Position numbers and translations under genes: made by a program. Below the pieces are notes generated by a model that was not told the DNA's origin, did no database searches, and saw only the letters and a list, made by a program, of their open reading frames with translations. Below are positions 25,813-34,926 of a DNA stretch of 64,000 bases, piece after piece (the first letter of the stretch is position 1; each line of letters starts with the position of its first letter). The DNA comes from Streptomyces sp. A0642 (GTDB taxonomy: Bacteria > Actinomycetota > Actinomycetes > Streptomycetales > Streptomycetaceae): positions 1 through 64,000 of the forward strand of contig NZ_SSBL01000004.1 of NCBI RefSeq assembly GCF_004795105.1, written 5' to 3'.

Positions 25813-28257
25813 ATGCCCCTGAACCGCAGACAACTCATGGCCGGCGCACTGGCCACCGTCGCCGCCTCGGCCGCGTCCGGCCGCTGGGCCACCCTCGCGA
25901 CCGCGGCCGACCACCGGGCGAAGCCGGCTCACGGCGGCCACTACGCGCCCAACGCCGCACCGCTGCATCCGACCGCGTTCCTGAGACTCCCGCCCGGCCA
26001 CGTCACCGCTCGCGGCTGGCTGGCCGGACAGCTGAAGCTCCAGCTGGACGGACTGTGCGGCCGCTACGAGGAGTTCTCGCACTTCCTCGACTTCACCGCC
26101 ACCGGCTGGGTCCGCCCGGAGCTGGGCGGCTGGGAGGAAGTCCCCTACTGGCTGCGCGGATACGCCGACCTCGCGATCGTGACCGGTGACGCCCAGGCCC
26201 TGGCCGCCGTCCGCCGCTGGTTCGACGCGATCCTCGCCACCCAGCAGTCCGACGGCTTCTTCGGCCCGAAGCCGCTGCGTACGTCCCTGAACGGCGGCCC
26301 GGACTTCTGGCCCTTCCTGCCGCTGGTACAGGCCCTGCGCTCCTGGCAGGAGTACTCCGGCGACATTCGGGTCATCCCCTTCCTCAGCCGGTTCTTCCGA
26401 TACATGAACGCCCAGGGGCCCGGCGCGTTCAACACCAGCTGGATCGCCCTGCGCTGGGGCGACGGACTGGACAGCGTCTTCTGGCTCTACAACCGCACCG
26501 GCGACGCCTTCCTGCTGGACCTCGCCGACAAGATCCACGCGAACGGCGCCGACTGGGGCGACAACCTGGTCGACCCGCACAACGTGAACATCGCGCAGGG
26601 CTTCCGCGAGCCCGCCCAGTACGCGCTGCGCAGCGGTTCGGCCGAGGACACCCGGAACACGTACGGGACCTACGGCAAGGCGATGGAGCAGTACGGTCAG
26701 TTCCCCGGCGGCGGCTTCGCCGGGGACGAGAACGCCCGCCCCGGACACGGCGACCCCCGGCAGGGCTTCGAGACGTGCGGCATCGTCGAGTTCATGGCCA
26801 GCCACCAGCTGCTCACCCGGATCACCGGCGACCCGCTGTGGGCCGACCGTTGCGAGGAGCTGGCGTTCAACTCGCTGCCCGCCTCGCTCGACCCGTCCGG
26901 CAGGGCGGTCCACTACATCACCAGCGCCAACAGCGTCGATCTGGACAACGCTCCCAAGAAGGAGCGGCAGTTCCAGAACGGCTTCGCGATGCAGGCGTTC
27001 CTGCCGGGCGTCGACCAGTACCGCTGCTGCCCCCACAACTACGGTATGGGCTGGCCCTACTTCGTCGAGGAGCTGTGGCTCGCCACCCCGGACGGAGGTC
27101 TCGCCGCCGCGATGTACGCGAGCTGCGAGGTCACCGCGAAGGTCGCGGACGGCACCGAGGTCACCTTCACCGAGGAGACCGGCTACCCGTTCACGGACAC
27201 GGTCACCCTCACCCTGAGTGCGCCCCGCCGCCTCGACTTCCCGCTGGTGCTGCGCGTCCCCGCCTGGTGCGACAGCCCTCGGATCGCGGTCAACGGTCAT
27301 CCGGTCACCGCCCCCTCCGGTCCGGCCTTCACCCGCCTCGACCGCACCTGGGCGGACGGCGACAAGGTGACCCTCCACTTCCCGCAGAGGACCACCGTCC
27401 GCACCTGGGAGCACAACCACGGAGCCGTGAGCGTGGACCGGGGCCCGCTCACGTACTCCCTGCGGATCGGCGAGGAGTACCAGCGCATCGGCGGCACCGA
27501 TCAGTTCCCTGAGTACGCGGTGCACGCCACCAGCCCGTGGAACTACGGACTCGTCCTGGACGACCGGAAGCCCGCCTCCTCGCTGCGCCACCACACGGTC
27601 CGCCACGTCGAGGACGCCAACCCCTTCACGCTCGACGGCACCCCGCTGACCATGACCGCGCAGGCCCGCCGCATCCCGGAGTGGACGGCGGACGGCGAGC
27701 ACGTGGTGGCCCCGCTCCAGGACTGCCCGGCGGGGAGCAGCGAGCCGGTGGAGGAGATCACGCTCGTCCCCATGGGCGCGGCGCGGCTGCGCATCACCGC
27801 TTTCCCCACAGCCGATCCCGGCGCGGAGCCATGGCTCGCCGACCGCTGGTACCGGTTCCGCAACCGGCACTCCGGCAAGGTGCTCGGCGTCGACACCATG
27901 TCCACGGCCAACAGTGCCCACGTCGTCCAGTTCGGTGACACGGGCACCGACGACCACGACTGGCGGCTCGTCGCCGAGGGGGACGGCTGGTACCGGATCC
28001 GCAACCGGCACTCCGGCAAGGTCCTCGGCGTCGACACCATGTCCACGGCCGACAGTGCCCACGTGGTCCAGTACGACGACAACGGCACCGACGACCACCT
28101 CTGGCAACTCGTCCCCGACGCCGACGGCTGGTACCGGATCCGCAACCGGCACTCCGGCAAGGTCCTCGGCGTCGACACCATGTCGACCGCCGACAGCGCC
28201 CACGTCGTCCAGTACGACGACAACGGCACCGACGACCACCTCTGGCAACTCGTCTGA
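25813..28257 (+). CDS. Secreted GH127-type beta-L-arabinofuranosidase with three ricin-type repeats
   Basis: An 814-aa exported enzyme. The N-terminus NRRQLMAGALATVAA is a Tat-like signal. Residues about 50-650 match the GH127/DUF1680 fold: Glu320 and Cys322 in FETCGIVEF and the pair Cys405-Cys406 in YRCCPHNYG correspond to the zinc ligands and nucleophilic Cys of the beta-L-arabinofuranosidase HypBA1. The C-terminus has three tandem 47-aa ricin/CBM13-type repeats (from about residue 679), probably a sugar-binding beta-trefoil. It should release L-arabinofuranose (or a similar furanose) outside the cell. ATG 25813 has CAGGAG upstream. GH146 or another DUF1680 subfamily remains possible. Confidence 0.85.
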   Translation: MPLNRRQLMAGALATVAASAASGRWATLATAADHRAKPAHGGHYAPNAAPLHPTAFLRLPPGHVTARGWLAGQLKLQLDGLCGRYEEFSHFLDFTATGWVRPELGGWEEVPYWLRGYADLAIVTGDAQALAAVRRWFDAILATQQSDGFFGPKPLRTSLNGGPDFWPFLPLVQALRSWQEYSGDIRVIPFLSRFFRYMNAQGPGAFNTSWIALRWGDGLDSVFWLYNRTGDAFLLDLADKIHANGADWGDNLVDPHNVNIAQGFREPAQYALRSGSAEDTRNTYGTYGKAMEQYGQFPGGGFAGDENARPGHGDPRQGFETCGIVEFMASHQLLTRITGDPLWADRCEELAFNSLPASLDPSGRAVHYITSANSVDLDNAPKKERQFQNGFAMQAFLPGVDQYRCCPHNYGMGWPYFVEELWLATPDGGLAAAMYASCEVTAKVADGTEVTFTEETGYPFTDTVTLTLSAPRRLDFPLVLRVPAWCDSPRIAVNGHPVTAPSGPAFTRLDRTWADGDKVTLHFPQRTTVRTWEHNHGAVSVDRGPLTYSLRIGEEYQRIGGTDQFPEYAVHATSPWNYGLVLDDRKPASSLRHHTVRHVEDANPFTLDGTPLTMTAQARRIPEWTADGEHVVAPLQDCPAGSSEPVEEITLVPMGAARLRITAFPTADPGAEPWLADRWYRFRNRHSGKVLGVDTMSTANSAHVVQFGDTGTDDHDWRLVAEGDGWYRIRNRHSGKVLGVDTMSTADSAHVVQYDDNGTDDHLWQLVPDADGWYRIRNRHSGKVLGVDTMSTADSAHVVQYDDNGTDDHLWQLV
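27847..28254 (+). repeat. Three tandem 141-bp coding repeats in the GH127 gene
   Basis: Units start at 27847, 27988 and 28129 and each encodes one 47-aa ricin-type repeat (WYRIRNRHSGKVLGVDTMST...). Units 2 and 3 differ at only about four bases over the shared 130, so they arose by recent duplication or gene conversion. Unit 1 is more diverged. Confidence 0.85.
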
Positions 28258-28334
28258 CCCCCCTGCCGTTCCACTGGCACCTCGTCTGACCCCTGACGTT
28301 CCACTGGCACCTCGTCTGCCCCCTGACGTTCCAC
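28243..28334 (+). repeat. Short tandem repeat across the GH127 stop codon
   Basis: Three 30-32 bp units starting at 28243, 28275 and 28305, each beginning TGGCAMCTCGTCTG and continuing with a C run and GTTCCAC. The first unit contains the last codons and the stop of the GH127 gene; the others are untranslated copies. Confidence 0.75.
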
Positions 28335-28349
28335 GCACGTCACGCACCG

Positions 28350-28375
28350 CTCCCCGCGCCGCCCGGCGCGGGGAG
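28350..28375 (+). terminator. Terminator hairpin after the GH127 gene
   Basis: CTCCCCGCGCCG pairs perfectly with CGGCGCGGGGAG around a CC loop, followed by TTTCCCC. It lies between the GH127 and GH2 genes, so the GH2 gene may need its own promoter. Confidence 0.7.
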
Positions 28376-28418
28376 TTTCCCCTGACCGGGCTGGCACCCG
28401 ACGAAGGAGACGCATCAC

Positions 28419-30764
28419 ATGAGCCGTTTACGTGGACCCGGCCGCAGGCCGTGGTGGAGACGGGCGATCGCCACGACGGGACTGCTGGCGCTGGCGTCCT
28501 CGGCACTGGTGGGAGTCGGTTTCGCGCCGGCCGGCGCCGCGTCCTGGGCGCCCAAGCCGGCCCCCATGACCACACCGTGGACCAACCAGGTCCCCGTCGA
28601 CAAACCGCTGCCCGAATACCCGCGCCCCCAGCTGACCCGCCCGGACTGGGCCAACCTCAACGGCCTCTGGGACTTCGCGGTGACCGGCCGGGACGCCGGT
28701 CAGCCGGCGTCGTTCCCCGATCAGATCCGGGTGCCGTTCGTCGCGGAGTCCGCCCTCTCGGGCATCCAGCGGAAGATCACCGAGAACGACAAGCTCTGGT
28801 ACAAGCGCACCTTCACTGTGCCGGCCGGCTGGAGCGGCCGCCGGGTCGAGCTCAACTTCGGCGCGTCGGACTGGCAGACCACGGTCTGGGTCAACGGCGC
28901 CCAGGTCGGGGCGCACAAGGGCGGCTTCGACTCGTTCGCCTACGACATCACCCCGCAGCTCAACGGCGGGACGAACACCGTCGTGGTCTCCGTCTACGAC
29001 CCGACGCAGACCGGCGGCCAGGCCGTCGGCAAGCAGCGCATCAATGACGTACAGCCCCACAGCGGCGGCGGCATCTTCTACACCGCGGCCTCCGGCATCT
29101 GGCAGACCGTCTGGCTGGAGCCCGTCGCGACCGCCCACATCACCCGCCTGGACATGACGCCGAACCTCGGCGACAGCACGCTGCGCGTGAAGGTGCAGGG
29201 CGCATCCGCGACCGGGCGCAGTGCCCGGGTCACCGTCTCCAGCGGCGGAACCGTGGTGGGGACCGCCACCGGGACCGTGGGTTCCGAGATCTCCGTACCG
29301 GTGCCGAATGCGCATCTGTGGACTCCGGAGGACCCCTTCCTGTACGACGTGAAGGCGGAGCTGCTCGACGGGTCCGCGGTCACCGACTCGGCCGGGAGTT
29401 ACGCGGGCATGCGGTCGATCGCCGTGGCGAAGGCCGACGGCGTCCTGCGCCCGGTCCTGAACGGGAAGTTCGTCTTCCAGACCGGCACCCTGGACCAGGG
29501 CTACTGGCCGGACGGCATCTACACCGCACCGACCGACGCCGCCCTGAAGTCCGACCTCCAGGCCCACAAGGACCTGGGATTCAACATGGTCCGCAAGCAC
29601 ATCAAGGTCGAACCGCAGCGCTGGTTCTACTGGGCGGACAAGCTGGGCCTCCTGGTCTGGCAGGACATGCCGGCCATGGACACCGGTAAGACCCCCGCGG
29701 CGGGCTCCCGTACCCAGTGGGAGGCAGAGTTCCACGCGATCATCGATCAGCACCGCAGCTCCCCCTCGCTGGTGATGTGGGTCGACCAGAACGAGGGCTG
29801 GGGGCAGTACGACCAGGCGCGGATCGCCAACGAGGTGAAGGCCTACGACCCGTCCCGGCTGGTCGACAACATGAGCGGAGTGAACTGCTGCGGCTCGGTC
29901 GACGGTGGCAACGGGGACGTGGTCGACAACCACGTCTATGTGGGGCCGGGCAACACCGCGCCGACCGCCACGAGGGCGGCCGTGCTCGGTGAGTTCGGCG
30001 GCCTCGGCTACAAGGTGCCCGGCCACGAGTGGTTCCCCGGAGGGGGCTTCAGCTACGAGGACCAGGCAAGCCTCTCTGCGCTGAACAACCGGTTCGTCGG
30101 ACTGCTCGACGCCATCCGGGTCGGCCAGCTGCCCGCGGGGCTCTCCGCCTCCGTCTACACGGAGATCACGGACGTCGAGAACGAGGCGAACGGCCTGCTC
30201 ACCTACGACCGCCAGGTGGTCAAGGTGGACACGGCGCGGGTGAGGGCCGCGAACCAGGCCCTCATCAACGCCTCCCGCAACCCCGCTCCGCCGGTGACCC
30301 TGCCCACCGGCCAGTACAAGTCCCTCCGGGTCACGACCCCGGGGTACACGAACAAGTACCTGCGCCACCAGGACGCGCTGGCCTTCACCGCGGTCGTCGA
30401 CGGAGCGAGCGGCGCGCTGCTCAAGAACGACGCCACCTGGAAGATCGTCACGGGGCTCGCCAACAGCAACTGCTACTCGCTGGAGTCCCGCAACTACCCC
30501 GGTGAGTACCTCCGTCACCGGGACTTCCGGGTCCGGCGCGACGCCAACGACGGCTCGGCGCTCTTCAGGGCCGACGCCACCTGGTGCGCCGTCGCCGGTG
30601 CGGGAGGGGTGAGGCTGTCCAGCGCCAATCTTCCGGGCAGCTATATGCGCCACATCGACTCGGAGGTCTGGCTGGCCACGCCGGGCGGAACGCACGCCTG
30701 GGACAACCCGGCCACGTTCACCGAGGACACCACCTGGGCGGTGGAGGCGCCCTGGGCGCCGTGA
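28419..30764 (+). CDS. Secreted GH2 glycosidase with C-terminal arabinofuranose-binding domain (CBM42/AbfB)
   Basis: A 781-aa exported protein. The signal peptide (RRPWWRRAIATTGLLALASSA) ends near residue 41. A GH2 sugar-binding domain (about 75-235), an Ig-like domain (240-335) and a TIM barrel (340-620) follow. Glu459 in DQNEGWGQYD is the acid/base and Glu525 in LGEFGG the nucleophile. Residues about 632-778 form a CBM42 (AbfB-like) trefoil with YLRHQD, YLRHRDFRV and YMRHIDSEVW, a fold that binds arabinofuranose side chains. The substrate is not certain: beta-galactoside, beta-glucuronide or arabinoside are possible. AAGGAGA precedes the ATG. It shares a layout with the GH2 gene at 31636-34926. 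Confidence 0.87.
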   Translation: MSRLRGPGRRPWWRRAIATTGLLALASSALVGVGFAPAGAASWAPKPAPMTTPWTNQVPVDKPLPEYPRPQLTRPDWANLNGLWDFAVTGRDAGQPASFPDQIRVPFVAESALSGIQRKITENDKLWYKRTFTVPAGWSGRRVELNFGASDWQTTVWVNGAQVGAHKGGFDSFAYDITPQLNGGTNTVVVSVYDPTQTGGQAVGKQRINDVQPHSGGGIFYTAASGIWQTVWLEPVATAHITRLDMTPNLGDSTLRVKVQGASATGRSARVTVSSGGTVVGTATGTVGSEISVPVPNAHLWTPEDPFLYDVKAELLDGSAVTDSAGSYAGMRSIAVAKADGVLRPVLNGKFVFQTGTLDQGYWPDGIYTAPTDAALKSDLQAHKDLGFNMVRKHIKVEPQRWFYWADKLGLLVWQDMPAMDTGKTPAAGSRTQWEAEFHAIIDQHRSSPSLVMWVDQNEGWGQYDQARIANEVKAYDPSRLVDNMSGVNCCGSVDGGNGDVVDNHVYVGPGNTAPTATRAAVLGEFGGLGYKVPGHEWFPGGGFSYEDQASLSALNNRFVGLLDAIRVGQLPAGLSASVYTEITDVENEANGLLTYDRQVVKVDTARVRAANQALINASRNPAPPVTLPTGQYKSLRVTTPGYTNKYLRHQDALAFTAVVDGASGALLKNDATWKIVTGLANSNCYSLESRNYPGEYLRHRDFRVRRDANDGSALFRADATWCAVAGAGGVRLSSANLPGSYMRHIDSEVWLATPGGTHAWDNPATFTEDTTWAVEAPWAP

Positions 30765-30793
30765 GCTGACCGCACGGCTCCCCCGTCACGGCC

Positions 30794-30832
30794 ACGGCCC
30801 GGTGCGACGCGAGTGCGTCGTAGCCGGGCCGT
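30794..30832 (+). terminator. Terminator hairpin after the GH2 gene
   Basis: ACGGCCCGG-T-GCGACGC pairs with GCGTCGT-AG-CCGGGCCGT around a GAGT loop; the two arms match except for one small internal bulge. It is 30 bp after the GH2 stop. Confidence 0.65.
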
Positions 30833-31015
30833 CGGCCGTCTCGCGCGTCCCCGAGCCGGCGGTGACACCGGTGTGCGGCAGAGGGCTCCGGCCGCCGGCC
30901 GCTATCGCGACCCTGAGCCGGGGGGGGCGGCGTAGGGGTACGGCCATGGCGTCCGGCCGTCGGCGCTACCGCGTCCCCGAGCCGGGGGCGACGTAGGTGT
31001 GCAGCAGGGCCGTCC
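30830..31015. repeat. Three degenerate copies of the GNAT 3' end
   Basis: Units of about 62 bp begin near 30830, 30892 and 30956. Each carries a version of CCGTCGG...GCGTCCCCGAGCCGG...GTGTGC. The third is the true 3' end of the GNAT gene (stop at 30966). Translated on the minus strand, the first two still give HTGVTAGSGTR and PYAAPPGSGSR, echoing HTYVAPGSGTR at the real C-terminus. Confidence 0.75.
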
Positions 31016-31478
31016 GGCCGTCGGCGGTCGTCCAGTCACCCGGGCGGCTGCCGGCACGGCACCACCCGGCCCGTTCGTAGAGGGCCATGGCGGCCCTGCC
31101 GCCGTCCTCCACCTCAAGGACCGCCCGCAGCCCCCGGGAAGCCGCAGCCTTCGTCACCGCGGCGAGCAGGGCGCCGGCCACACCGCGCCGGCGAGCCGAT
31201 GCCGTCACGAACAGCCGGGCCACGGAGGCCAGTTCCCGGGCCGGAAGCCCTGCGTCGACCGCCAGCGCCTCGTCCGTACGGGTGAGCGCCGCATGGCCCA
31301 GGACATCCGGTCCCTCCACCGCCACCCAGGCGCCCAGCATGCTGTCCGGCGTCAGCCAGCCTCCCGGGTCGGCCGGCCACCGGGCCGGGTAGCGGTCCGC
31401 CTCGTGCACCGTGGCCAGCGCCTCGGCGCACGCCTTCAGGTCGTCGTCGCGGCGCTGGCGGATCTCCGGCTCTCCCAT
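30966..31478 (-). CDS. GNAT family N-acetyltransferase
   Basis: A 170-aa acetyltransferase. The acetyl-CoA loop is ARRRGVAGALLAAV near residue 97-110, followed by LEVEDGGRAAMALYERAGW near 124-142. The acceptor is unknown. It sits between two GH2 genes but shares no obvious theme with them. The C-terminal 20 codons are duplicated twice downstream of the stop in degenerate form, so the end of the reading frame may have moved during evolution. Confidence 0.82.
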   Translation of the reverse strand: MGEPEIRQRRDDDLKACAEALATVHEADRYPARWPADPGGWLTPDSMLGAWVAVEGPDVLGHAALTRTDEALAVDAGLPARELASVARLFVTASARRRGVAGALLAAVTKAAASRGLRAVLEVEDGGRAAMALYERAGWCRAGSRPGDWTTADGRTALLHTYVAPGSGTR

Positions 31479-31635
31479 TCCCCGATCCTCACACGGAGCC
31501 GTCCCGGCGAGCTCGCCGGGCAGCGGAACATGCCGCTGCCTGCCGCCGCACGGTGCGGCAGCAGGCAGCAGGCAGCGGTTCAGTGCGTCAGTGCGTCAGT
31601 GCGTCAGGCTTCAAGACTTCACGAACGGCCTGGAC

Positions 31636-34600
31636 CTACGGCTGTCCGGCCTCGTGCAGCGCGCTCACCTCGTCGGCGGTCAACGCCTTGTCGTACACCG
31701 CGACCTGGTCGACGGATCCGTTCCAGAAGTCGGTGTTCGCGCCCGACCACTTCGCCCGGCCCACGGACAGCGCGCCGCTGCTGACGTCGGCGGATCCCGC
31801 CGGCGCGGTCGCGGCGAGTCTGCCGTCGACGTACAGCTTGATCTCGTCACCGCTGCGCACGCCGGCCAGGTGGTACCACCGGCCGAGCTCCGGCTTCATC
31901 TCCAGCCGGGCGCGGTGGGCGCCCGGGGTGGAGAAGGCGAAGGCGCCCTGTCCGTACTGGAGGTAGAAGGGGTTCTCCTGGCGCCGGCCGTCCTGGCTGA
32001 CGACGGTGGCGTAGTTGCCCGGAAGCGCGTCCAGCGACGCCCAGGCCGACACGGTGTAGTCACCGGTGGTGTCGACGACGGGGCCGTCGGTCTGCGCGTA
32101 CTGGCCCTCGCCGTTGAACTTCAGCGCGGAACCCCGCACTCCGGGCGCCCAGGACGTTCCCTCGGAAAGGGTCAGGTCCTTGTGGTTCGGGCCGCTGTCG
32201 GCGGCCTTGGTCCCCCCGTTCTCGTCCAGCGACCAGGCGCCGCCACCCTTGACCGCTTCCCGCTCGCCCGCTGTCGCGCCGGCGGCGATGACCTCCTGGT
32301 TGATCTTCCGCACCTGGGCGGGGTCGACCTTGATCTCCCGGCGGTCGTACGTCCAGAGCCCGTTGAGCTCGTTCTCCAGGTCGGTCACCTGGGTGTAGAT
32401 GGAACCGGAGAGTTCCGCGCCGGCCGCCTCCAGGTAGTGATCGCGCGTGTTCTCGACGTACTTGGCGGTCAGCGCGGCCTTGTCGGCGACACCGCTGTAG
32501 ATCGCGGTGGGCGCGCCCGGCCACATGTGTCCGGGCATCCGCAGGGTGAAGCCGCCGTGCTCGCCGTCCATCGCCGCCCGCGTGCCGTCCGGGAAGGCCG
32601 GGTCGGTGTTGTTGTAGTCGTGGTGGTCGATGATGTCGCCCTTGCCCGAGTCACCCTTGGAGTTGCAGCAGTTGACTCCGCTGTGGGCGTTGACGACGCG
32701 GGAGGGGTCGGCGGCCTGGACCTGCTCGGTGATCTTGCCGGTCTCGGTGCGGTCCCACTCGCCCCAGCCCTCGTTGAAGACGATCCAGGCACCGATCGAC
32801 GGGTAGTTGTGCAGCTGCTCCATCATCTCGGCCCCCTGGTCGAGGAAGGCCTTGTGGCCTTTCTCGCCGGTGAGGTTCCCGGAGACGAAGTCCTGCCACA
32901 CCAGCAGACCCATCTGATCGGCGTGGTAGTACCAGCGCGCGGGCTCGACCTTGATGTGCTTGCGCACGGAGTTGAAGCCGAGGTCCTTCTGCGCCTTCAG
33001 GTCGAAGACCAGCGCGTCGTCACTGGGCGCGGTGTTCAGGCCGTCGGGGTAGAAGCCCTGGTCGAGCTGGGCGAGGGAGAAGAACGGCTTCCCGTTGAGG
33101 ACCAGCTTCTGGTAACCGCCGACCTTGGCGACGCCGAAGGAGCGCATACCGAAGTAGCTGTCCACCGTGTCCTTGGAGCTGCCGTCCTTGAGGGTGACCT
33201 CCAGGTCGTACAGGTACGGGTCGTCGGGCGACCACAGGTGCTGCTGGGCGACCGGCAGGCTCAGCTCGCTGTTGGCCGGGCCGCTGACCGTGCCGACGAC
33301 CTTGCCCTTCCTGTCGCGGGCGACGGCGGTGATCCGGGCGGACTTCGAGGCGTCGCCGGAGTGGACCGTCAGGGCGAGCCGGCCCTTGTCGATGTCCGGG
33401 GTGGTCGTCAGGGAGTCGACGGCCGCGGGAGCGACGGGCTCCATCCACACCGTCTGCCAGATACCGGAGGAGGCGGTGTAGAAGATGCCGCCCGGATGGG
33501 CCGCCTGCTTGCCGGTGGGCTGGTCGGCGCCCGTGGTGTCGGTGACCGCGACGACGATCTCCTGCGGTCCGCCGCCCTTGACCGCGTCGGTGATGTCGGC
33601 ACTGAAGGCGGTGTAGCCGCCGGTGTGCTCGGCGACCTGCTTGCCGTTGACCCAGACGGTGGCCTGGTAGTCGACGGCCCCGAAGTTCAGCTTCAGGCGG
33701 TTGCTCTTGCCGTGCTTGTCGCCCTTGACGGCCCAGTTCTTCGGGACGGTGACGAGCTTGCGGTAGAACATGTGGTCTTCGTGGCGCTCCAGACCGGAGA
33801 GCTGCGACTCGACCGGGTACGGCACGGTGATGCGCTCACCGAGCTTCTTGCCGAAGACGGGCCGCTCGCCCGCCGCGGCTCCGGAGAACTCCCACGGGCC
33901 GTTGAGGTTCTGCCACTTGTCGCGCACCTGCTGCGGCCGGGGGTACTCGGGCAGCGGGTGGTTGCGGTCGGCCTTGTCGCCCCACGGGGTGGTGAGGCGG
34001 TGCGTGGAGAGGTTCGTGGCGCTGCGGCTGATCTTCGGGACGGCCTCCCCGCCCGCCCGGAGGCCCGCCTCACCGTCGTACGCGACCCTGACCTGCTGGC
34101 CCTTCAGGACGGGTCCGGTCAGGGTGACGTCCAGCGCGTGGGCGTCGCCGGGTACCGGGGCGACCGACTTCACCGGGATCGGCGAGGTGTCGGCCTCGAT
34201 CGTGAGGTGGTCCTTCAGCGACGCGTAGTCGCTGACCTTGTCGTCGAACGTCGCCCGGAGCGTGAGCCCGTCGTCCGATACGCCGAGCCCGACCGGGTAG
34301 ACCTCGAACCCGGCCGGCGGGGTGAAGGCCGACTCGGGCACGAGCTGCTTGGCGAGCTTCGCGCTCGACCACCGCAGGAACATGTTGGCGCCGCCGACGT
34401 CCTGGAACATCTCCAGCCTGAACTCGTGCGGCTCACCGGCCTTGAGCGCGACCGGCTTGCTCGTCTGCTCGTTGTCCCAGTCCGGCACCCAGTGGTCGAT
34501 CACCACCTGGCCGTCGATGAAGAGCCGGAAGCCGTTGTCGCCGATCGCGGCGAAGGTGTAGTCGCCGTCCTCGGGGGCCGTGATGCTGCCGGTCCAGCGA

Positions 34601-34926
34601 GCGGTGGTGTTCTCGGTGCGGCCGGTGGCGGACTCGAACGTCCCCGTGAGGCCGGGGAAGTTGATCTGCGGGTCGAGGGCGACCCCGCCGAGCTTGTCGA
34701 AGTCCCGCGCACCGGGCGCGGACATGCTGAAGTACTCACCCTTCAGCCCGTGCACGGCGGTGGCCGGATCGCCGGCCGTGAACGTGGTCGCGGAGGCGGC
34801 TCCGGCGGCCGCGGCCGGGGTGGCCGCGGCGGCCGGGACCAGGGTGGCCCCGAGGGGCATCAAGAGCGCGGCGGCGCAGGCCACCGTTCGCAACACCGTG
34901 CGGGGCCGGGGGATTTGTCGTCTCAA
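31636..34926 (-). CDS. Secreted multidomain GH2 glycosidase (PA14 - GH2 - LamG)
   Basis: A 1096-aa exported protein. After a signal peptide (about 1-40) come a PA14 domain (59-196; GEYFSM, DNGFRLFIDGQ), a linker domain (205-300), the GH2 core (310-850) and a C-terminal LamG/concanavalin-like domain (about 900-1090). Glu719 in VFNEGWGEWD is the acid/base and Glu789 in DGEHGG the nucleophile. PA14 and LamG are usually sugar-binding. The GH2 core is a paralogue of the enzyme at 28419. The TTG at 34924-34926 is the best start (AGGA upstream). A palindrome at 35034-35052 suggests control by the same LacI protein as the GH127 and importer genes. Confidence 0.85.
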   Translation of the reverse strand: MRRQIPRPRTVLRTVACAAALLMPLGATLVPAAAATPAAAAGAASATTFTAGDPATAVHGLKGEYFSMSAPGARDFDKLGGVALDPQINFPGLTGTFESATGRTENTTARWTGSITAPEDGDYTFAAIGDNGFRLFIDGQVVIDHWVPDWDNEQTSKPVALKAGEPHEFRLEMFQDVGGANMFLRWSSAKLAKQLVPESAFTPPAGFEVYPVGLGVSDDGLTLRATFDDKVSDYASLKDHLTIEADTSPIPVKSVAPVPGDAHALDVTLTGPVLKGQQVRVAYDGEAGLRAGGEAVPKISRSATNLSTHRLTTPWGDKADRNHPLPEYPRPQQVRDKWQNLNGPWEFSGAAAGERPVFGKKLGERITVPYPVESQLSGLERHEDHMFYRKLVTVPKNWAVKGDKHGKSNRLKLNFGAVDYQATVWVNGKQVAEHTGGYTAFSADITDAVKGGGPQEIVVAVTDTTGADQPTGKQAAHPGGIFYTASSGIWQTVWMEPVAPAAVDSLTTTPDIDKGRLALTVHSGDASKSARITAVARDRKGKVVGTVSGPANSELSLPVAQQHLWSPDDPYLYDLEVTLKDGSSKDTVDSYFGMRSFGVAKVGGYQKLVLNGKPFFSLAQLDQGFYPDGLNTAPSDDALVFDLKAQKDLGFNSVRKHIKVEPARWYYHADQMGLLVWQDFVSGNLTGEKGHKAFLDQGAEMMEQLHNYPSIGAWIVFNEGWGEWDRTETGKITEQVQAADPSRVVNAHSGVNCCNSKGDSGKGDIIDHHDYNNTDPAFPDGTRAAMDGEHGGFTLRMPGHMWPGAPTAIYSGVADKAALTAKYVENTRDHYLEAAGAELSGSIYTQVTDLENELNGLWTYDRREIKVDPAQVRKINQEVIAAGATAGEREAVKGGGAWSLDENGGTKAADSGPNHKDLTLSEGTSWAPGVRGSALKFNGEGQYAQTDGPVVDTTGDYTVSAWASLDALPGNYATVVSQDGRRQENPFYLQYGQGAFAFSTPGAHRARLEMKPELGRWYHLAGVRSGDEIKLYVDGRLAATAPAGSADVSSGALSVGRAKWSGANTDFWNGSVDQVAVYDKALTADEVSALHEAGQP

